Position numbers and translations under genes: made by a program
Source of the DNA: Bacteroidales bacterium
GTDB lineage: Bacteria; Bacteroidota; Bacteroidia; Bacteroidales; UBA932
Assembly (NCBI GenBank): GCA_017554135.1
Contig: JAFZIX010000059.1
Coordinates: 1 to 11,666 of the forward strand
Length of the DNA: 11,666 nucleotides
Reading direction: 5' to 3'
The notes under the pieces: generated by a model
Told to the model about the DNA's origin: nothing
Seen by the model: only the letters and a program-made list of their open reading frames with translations
Database searches by the model: none
Part shown: positions 7,660 through 11,666 of the stretch, one piece after another
Position numbering within the stretch: position 1 is the stretch's first letter
Layout of the letters: each line of letters begins with the position of its first letter

Positions 7660-9045
7660 ATGAAAAAGTTATTTATCACATTCGCCGCAATTGCGGTCGC
7701 TGTTTCCTGCCAGAGTCTGATCGAGGAATGGCAGCCGGTGCTTGGAAGCCCCAGTGAACCTGCCGATGAAGTTCTTGTGAACTACGACTCACGCGTCACT
7801 CACACCATAGCCCAACTAAAAGCCATGTATACCACCTCCAAAACCCCCGTCAAGATAGAGGAGAGCGTATGGATTAAGGGGCAGGTGATTTCTTCCGACC
7901 GCACGGGCAACGTCTATCGCGAACTTTACATTCAAGATGAATCCGGAGTGCTCGATGTCAAGGTCGGCCGCAGTTCCATGTATTCCGATTATCATCTGGG
8001 CCAGTGGATCTACATCTATTGCACAGGATTGACCCTCGGTGAGTATGACGGCACGCTTCAACTTGGTGTGAAGTCCGACACGAGCGGGCCCAATGCCGAT
8101 TATGAGGTTGCATACATCGATACCCAACTTCTCATAGACACCCACATATTCAAAGGAGCCATTGCAGAAAGAATCCTCCCCATCGAGGTTACTCCCGAGC
8201 AGATAAAGGCTGCCGTTGCAGTGGGAAGGCAGTCTCCGCTCTGGGGCCGTTATGTCTATGTCAAGGACCTTGTGTATGGCTGCAATACCGGCCGCTACAC
8301 CCACGTGAACGAGAAGGTGTTCTTCTTCATATATAAGGATCCCAATGCGAAGGATAAGAAAGCATCCACGAACCGCTTCTTCTTCTCCGACGGCACCTAT
8401 AGCGTAAACCGCTGGGCTATAACCAAGAACCGTATGTCCACCTACCTCAAGGAAGGGCGTTTGGATAAGGGATTCGACTGGGCCGCGGACGGCGCTTCGA
8501 GCAATGACCGCTACGACGATCCTCTCGGAGAGGGTATAGAAGCAAACCTGAAGGCCTATTCTGAGGAACAGCTGGCACTCGGACACGCGCTGACAGATGC
8601 GGAGAAGGCGGCTTATCGCCAGTCTGTCCGGGACGAAGTCGTACGCAACGCTTCCGCGCAGTCTCTGAGTCAGTATTTCCTGCTTTCCAACAATCAGGAA
8701 ATCGCTGTCCGTTCGAGCGGATATTGCCGTTTTGCCGACAAAGTCATTCCCGCCGCCATACTGGGCCGCAATGATTATGAGAATCCATCCGTGCAATATG
8801 CGCATAATCCGGCCTGCGTGCTTGGCCTTATCAATCTATACACATCTTCTTCGGGCGACACGCCCCAGATTACATTCGTAGAAGATCCTACGGAGGAACT
8901 TTCGGCAGCCATGTCTTACGTGCCGGCATCGGATGTCAACGCCGATTACACCCTGAAAGAGGGTTACAAGACAGTATCTATAAACAGGGTTCTCTCATAC
9001 GACCGCAAGGATATGAACGGAACCGACCATGGTAGAGTTGAATAA
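7660..9045 (+). CDS. DUF5689-like OB-fold lipoprotein
   Basis: The frame is open upstream into the receptor gene (from 7531), but the start at 7660 is clear: it gives MKKLFITFAAIAVAVSC, a lipoprotein signal with Cys17, 4 bases after the receptor stop. The protein has 461 residues. About 48-240 matches the OB-fold pattern called DUF5689 in Bacteroidota (VWIKGQVISSDRTGNVYRE, LYIQDESGVLDVKVG, GQWIYIYCTGLTLGEYDGT). Residues about 270-335 are a charged, helix-prone insertion (SEEQLALGHALTDAEKAAYR), followed by beta strands and a C-terminal tail. DUF5689 has no established biochemical activity; proteins of this type are often found next to TonB receptors and EEP nucleases, as here. By position and anchoring I infer it takes the place of a SusD-type surface binding lipoprotein for the receptor, perhaps binding nucleic acid through its OB fold. 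Glu22-Glu23 near the lipidated Cys may favour surface export. Its TAA overlaps the next ATG. Confidence 0.5.
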   Translation: MKKLFITFAAIAVAVSCQSLIEEWQPVLGSPSEPADEVLVNYDSRVTHTIAQLKAMYTTSKTPVKIEESVWIKGQVISSDRTGNVYRELYIQDESGVLDVKVGRSSMYSDYHLGQWIYIYCTGLTLGEYDGTLQLGVKSDTSGPNADYEVAYIDTQLLIDTHIFKGAIAERILPIEVTPEQIKAAVAVGRQSPLWGRYVYVKDLVYGCNTGRYTHVNEKVFFFIYKDPNAKDKKASTNRFFFSDGTYSVNRWAITKNRMSTYLKEGRLDKGFDWAADGASSNDRYDDPLGEGIEANLKAYSEEQLALGHALTDAEKAAYRQSVRDEVVRNASAQSLSQYFLLSNNQEIAVRSSGYCRFADKVIPAAILGRNDYENPSVQYAHNPACVLGLINLYTSSSGDTPQITFVEDPTEELSAAMSYVPASDVNADYTLKEGYKTVSINRVLSYDRKDMNGTDHGRVE

Positions 9046-9047
9046 TG
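9043..9047 (+). promoter_or_regulatory. TAATG stop/start overlap (translational coupling)
   Basis: The stop TAA of the DUF5689-like gene (9043-9045) shares its last A with the ATG of the metallopeptidase gene (9045-9047). Such overlaps usually mean termination-reinitiation by the same ribosomes. This is the strongest sequence evidence that the peptidase belongs to the same transcript as the receptor and nuclease genes. Confidence 0.5.
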
Positions 9048-11078
9048 AAAAAGAGTTTATTAATTGTATTTGCGTTCGTTCTTATGCTCGCATCCTGCCG
9101 CACCAATCCTTTCCTCACAGAGTGGGACACCCCCTATGGGATTCCTCCCTTCGATAAGATAAAGGTTTCCGATTATATCCCCGCCATCAAGGCAGGTATC
9201 GAGCAGCAGCAGGCTGAAATCGATGCCATCACCGCCAATGAAGAGGCCCCCACTTTCGAGAATACCATCGCTCCGCTGGAACTCTCCGGGAGTATCCTCG
9301 CCAAGGTCAGCGGCGTCCTGTACAACGTGGCTGAGACCGACCGCAGCGACGCCCTCGACAAGGTAGTCGAGGAAGCCATCCCCCTGATGAGCGCCCACGA
9401 AGACAATATCTCTTTCAATAAGGCTCTGTATCAGAGGGTTGCCGCCGTTTACCACGGGGATCAGAGCGGCCTTACCCGCGAGCAGCAGATGGTGCTGAAG
9501 AAGCACTTCGAGGGCTTCGAGCGTGAGGGTATCGGCCTGCCGGAAGAGAAGCAGGAGCGCCTCAAGGAGATCAACGCCGAGATTGCGTCCAAGACTCAGG
9601 TAATTGGCAACCATATCCTTGCGGAGAGCAATGCATTCAAGGAGAAGTTCGGTTTCAGCGTGAGCGCCTATCCGGATAAGATGACCACCACCGCAGACCG
9701 CGATCTGCGCAAGCAGTATTATGAGGCCTACACCACCCGCGGCCACAACGGCAACGAGAACGACAACGCCCTGCTGGTGATCGAGGTGCTGCGCCTGCGC
9801 CAGGAGAAGGCCAAGTTGCTGGGCTTCCCGAATTCCGCGACCTACACCCTCGACAACAAGATGGCACACGACCCTGCCACCGTGGATAACTTCCTCACCG
9901 GTATCATGAAAGCCTCCACCGCCAAGGCGCGCGAGGAGATTGCCGATATGCAGAAGGTCCTCGACGAGGATGTGGCCGCCGGCGTGCTGCCTGCCGGCTC
10001 GAAGATCGAGCCTTGGGACTGGTGGTACTATGCCGAGAAGGTCCGCAAGATCAAATACGACCTCGATGATGAGGCGGTGAAGCCTTATTTCCAGAAGGAT
10101 TCCGTCCGCAACGGCATCTTCGCGGCCGCCAAGTGGCTCTACGGCGTGAATGCTGAGTTGCTCGAGGGCGTGCCCGCATATAATAAGGAGTGCGTCCAGA
10201 CCTGGAAACTCACCTACGACGATGGCTCGCTCATCGGCATCTTCACCACCGACTATCTGCCCCGCGACAGCAAGCGCGGCGGCGCGTGGATGAACAACAT
10301 CCGCGAGCAGAGTGTCATCCCCGGCCCGAACGGGGATCCCATCGACGTACGCCCTATCATCGTGAATGTGGGCAATCTTGCCGAGAATATGAACGTGGAT
10401 CAGGTGCAGACCGTCTTCCACGAATTCGGCCATGCCCTGCACGGGCTTCTGACCAAGTGCCACTACGCTTCCGTGAGCGGCACCGCCGTCACCCGCGACT
10501 TCGTGGAGATGTTCAGCCAGTTCAACGAGAACTGGGCCTTCCAGCCGGAACTGCTCGAGAAGTATGCCCGCAATGCAGAGGGCGAGGTGATTCCCGCGGA
10601 ACTTGTAGAGAAAATCAACAACTCCCTCAAGTTCAACCAGGGCTTCATGACCACCGAACTTGCCGCAGCATCGCTGCTGGATCTGAAGTGGCATGAGATG
10701 GCGGATATCCCCGAGGATATCACCACCCGCGAGGCGGCTACCGAGTTCATTGATGCATTCGAGGCGCGGCTGGCGGAGAAAATCGGCCTGAACCCCGAGA
10801 TTACCTATCGCTACCGTTCGACTTACTTCAACCACATCTTCTCCAGCGGCTACAACACCGGTTACTACGGCTATCTATGGAGCGAGGTGCTGGACAAGGA
10901 TGCCTTCAGCATCTTCGAGGCCTCTCCTAATGGCCCGTTCGACCTTGAACTTGCCAAGAAGTTTAAGGAAACCTTCCTGGAGAAGGGCGGCAGCGAGGAA
11001 CCCATGATTCTTTACAAGAGTTTTGCAGGCCGCGAGCCTGACTCGGATGCATTCCTGCGTGGCAGAGGACTGAAGTAG
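9045..11078 (+). CDS. M3-family zinc metallopeptidase (peptidyl-dipeptidase/oligopeptidase type) with lipoprotein signal
   Basis: A 677-residue protein close to full length for Dcp/oligopeptidase A enzymes (about 680). The zinc site is HEFGH at 459-463 (ligands His459 and His463, catalytic Glu460). The third ligand is Glu488 in RDFVEMFSQ, 29 residues after the first His, as in thimet oligopeptidase. The substrate-side loop HIFSSGYNTGYYGYLWSEVL (597-616) and the C-terminal GGSEEP...SFAGREP...AFLRGRGL are typical family signatures. These enzymes cleave short peptides, not folded proteins. Unlike the cytoplasmic E. coli enzymes, this one begins with a lipoprotein signal, lipobox LASC with Cys18, so it should be membrane-anchored outside the cytoplasm, probably periplasmic since no acidic cluster follows the Cys closely. 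The start overlaps the DUF5689-like stop codon. It could supply peptide processing to the locus or be an unrelated passenger. Family assignment is very secure; dcp versus oligopeptidase specificity is not. Confidence 0.5.
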   Translation: MKKSLLIVFAFVLMLASCRTNPFLTEWDTPYGIPPFDKIKVSDYIPAIKAGIEQQQAEIDAITANEEAPTFENTIAPLELSGSILAKVSGVLYNVAETDRSDALDKVVEEAIPLMSAHEDNISFNKALYQRVAAVYHGDQSGLTREQQMVLKKHFEGFEREGIGLPEEKQERLKEINAEIASKTQVIGNHILAESNAFKEKFGFSVSAYPDKMTTTADRDLRKQYYEAYTTRGHNGNENDNALLVIEVLRLRQEKAKLLGFPNSATYTLDNKMAHDPATVDNFLTGIMKASTAKAREEIADMQKVLDEDVAAGVLPAGSKIEPWDWWYYAEKVRKIKYDLDDEAVKPYFQKDSVRNGIFAAAKWLYGVNAELLEGVPAYNKECVQTWKLTYDDGSLIGIFTTDYLPRDSKRGGAWMNNIREQSVIPGPNGDPIDVRPIIVNVGNLAENMNVDQVQTVFHEFGHALHGLLTKCHYASVSGTAVTRDFVEMFSQFNENWAFQPELLEKYARNAEGEVIPAELVEKINNSLKFNQGFMTTELAAASLLDLKWHEMADIPEDITTREAATEFIDAFEARLAEKIGLNPEITYRYRSTYFNHIFSSGYNTGYYGYLWSEVLDKDAFSIFEASPNGPFDLELAKKFKETFLEKGGSEEPMILYKSFAGREPDSDAFLRGRGLK

Positions 11079-11095
11079 TATTTGTTTAATCCATA

Positions 11096-11666
11096 ATGAA
11101 ATCCCGCTACTATCTTTCTGTTTGTTCGCTGTTTGTATTAATAGTGCTAATGCCATCGTGCTTGAAGAGCAAATCCTCATGGCAAGATTATGGTGATTAC
11201 TATTCATTTGATGAAGGATTTCGTTTCGATGGAGAAGAATATCACAAGGAATTATACATAAACTGGATTCCTGCGTCGAATCGCAGACTTTTCCTTTTAG
11301 CCGTTGCTGATTCGATTATGACAATGCATTATTCATCATGGCGTCTGTCATCAGAACCGCGTGGTGGTCATTATGCATATTTGATGTTTGATTTAGTTAT
11401 TGATTCGTGTTTATTTAGGAACGATAGAAAGTGGAAAATGGTGCGTATGGATTCCTTGCATAATGCCAGTTTTGTTTTCGATGACGAGCCTATTGGCGTT
11501 GTTCAACTTGATAGTGACTTCTTCCCACCGGATTGGTATAGTTGTGATATTCAAGGATGGATATCTTTTTCCATTGGAGATGTTGTCAAAGAGTATAAAG
11601 ATAATAATTTAAGGTATTATAAATGCCCGGAGTGTTTGTTTGAATTTGAACTAACTGGCCCGGATA
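11096..11666 (+). CDS. Unrecognised lipoprotein, 3'-truncated by window edge
   Basis: An ATG at 11096 opens a frame with no stop through the last base, giving at least 190 residues. The N-terminus MKSRYYLSVCSLFVLIVLMP followed by SC is a plausible lipoprotein signal with Cys22, although MPSC is a weak lipobox. The mature part is rich in aromatic and acidic residues (WQDYGDYYSFDEGF, FFPPDWYSCDIQGWISF) and has alternating beta-like segments. A CPEC pair lies at residues 177-180, near the cut end. I do not recognise a family. Codon use is clearly more AT-rich than in the preceding genes. It begins 17 bases after the metallopeptidase stop, so read-through transcription is possible, but the composition change suggests a different history. 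The signal peptide and the long open frame make it a convincing gene; its function is unknown. Confidence 0.5.
   Translation, partial: MKSRYYLSVCSLFVLIVLMPSCLKSKSSWQDYGDYYSFDEGFRFDGEEYHKELYINWIPASNRRLFLLAVADSIMTMHYSSWRLSSEPRGGHYAYLMFDLVIDSCLFRNDRKWKMVRMDSLHNASFVFDDEPIGVVQLDSDFFPPDWYSCDIQGWISFSIGDVVKEYKDNNLRYYKCPECLFEFELTGPD

Noticed and set aside
6618..8805. Antisense open frames of about 350 and 330 codons opposite the receptor and DUF5689-like genes
   Set aside because: Both lie entirely against confidently assigned + strand coding sequence, show no recognisable domain or signal peptide, and have no plausible start context.
4704..9045. Classical SusC/SusD glycan-uptake pair
   Set aside because: The lipoprotein is OB/DUF5689-like rather than a helical TPR-type SusD, the receptor lacks a convincing SusC signature, and no glycoside hydrolase or sugar-related gene is present.
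9060..10835. Long antisense open frame (about 590 codons) opposite the metallopeptidase gene
   Set aside because: The + strand frame encodes a clear full-length M3 peptidase. The minus-strand product is a low-complexity His/Leu/Gly-rich sequence typical of a shadow caused by GC-biased third codon positions.
11076..11095. Possible Bacteroidota -7 promoter element (TAnnTTTG) before the last gene
   Set aside because: TAGTATTTG has a three-base spacer rather than two, and no TTTG element is found at the expected upstream distance, so it is only a near match in AT-rich sequence.
11400..11612. Short + strand open frame of 70 codons near the 3' end
   Set aside because: It overlaps, in another frame, the lipoprotein gene that begins at 11096 and stays open to the window end with a signal peptide. 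The short frame has no support of its own.

Overview
The window looks like a piece of a Bacteroidales (Bacteroidota) genome with fairly GC-rich coding sequence. The signs are secreted proteins with BACON and DUF5689-type domains, a TonB-dependent receptor with an N-terminal carboxypeptidase-regulatory-like domain, several short lipoprotein signal peptides, and no recognisable Shine-Dalgarno sequences before the starts. No genus can be assigned by eye. All seven supported genes are on the + strand. The first lacks its 5' end and the last lacks its 3' end because the window cuts them.

Layout. Positions 1-2379 hold the 3' part of a large modular secreted protein: two OB-like repeats, a beta-sandwich region, two BACON domains, a Gly-rich linker and a C-terminal beta domain, with no catalytic domain visible. 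Next come a BACON plus DNA/RNA non-specific endonuclease lipoprotein (2380-3600), a secreted endonuclease/exonuclease/phosphatase-fold enzyme (3614-4690), a TonB-dependent outer-membrane receptor without a SusD partner (4704-7655), a DUF5689-like lipoprotein (7660-9045) and an M3-family zinc metallopeptidase carrying a lipoprotein signal (9045-11078). Junctions are +0, +13, +13, +4 and -1 bases, so these six genes very probably form one operon whose promoter lies upstream of the window. No gene-free stretch is longer than 17 bases. I see no RNA genes, mobile elements, CRISPR arrays or convincing terminators.

Working model (inference). Two unrelated extracytoplasmic nucleases, a non-catalytic multi-OB-fold protein, a DUF5689 lipoprotein and a TonB-dependent receptor resemble a polysaccharide-utilisation locus in logic, but the substrate would be nucleic acid: bind and cut DNA/RNA at the surface, then import fragments or nucleotides/phosphate through the receptor. 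The M3 peptidase may deal with peptides released from protein-nucleic acid material, or may simply be co-transcribed.

After 11078 the base composition drops clearly, to roughly 35-40% GC in sampled lines against nearly 60% just before. A new, unrecognised lipoprotein gene starts at 11096 and runs off the window. It may be a separate, more recently acquired unit.

[Form note: the original gave no feature confidence values; the uniform 0.5 is a placeholder required by the schema, not an assessment.]
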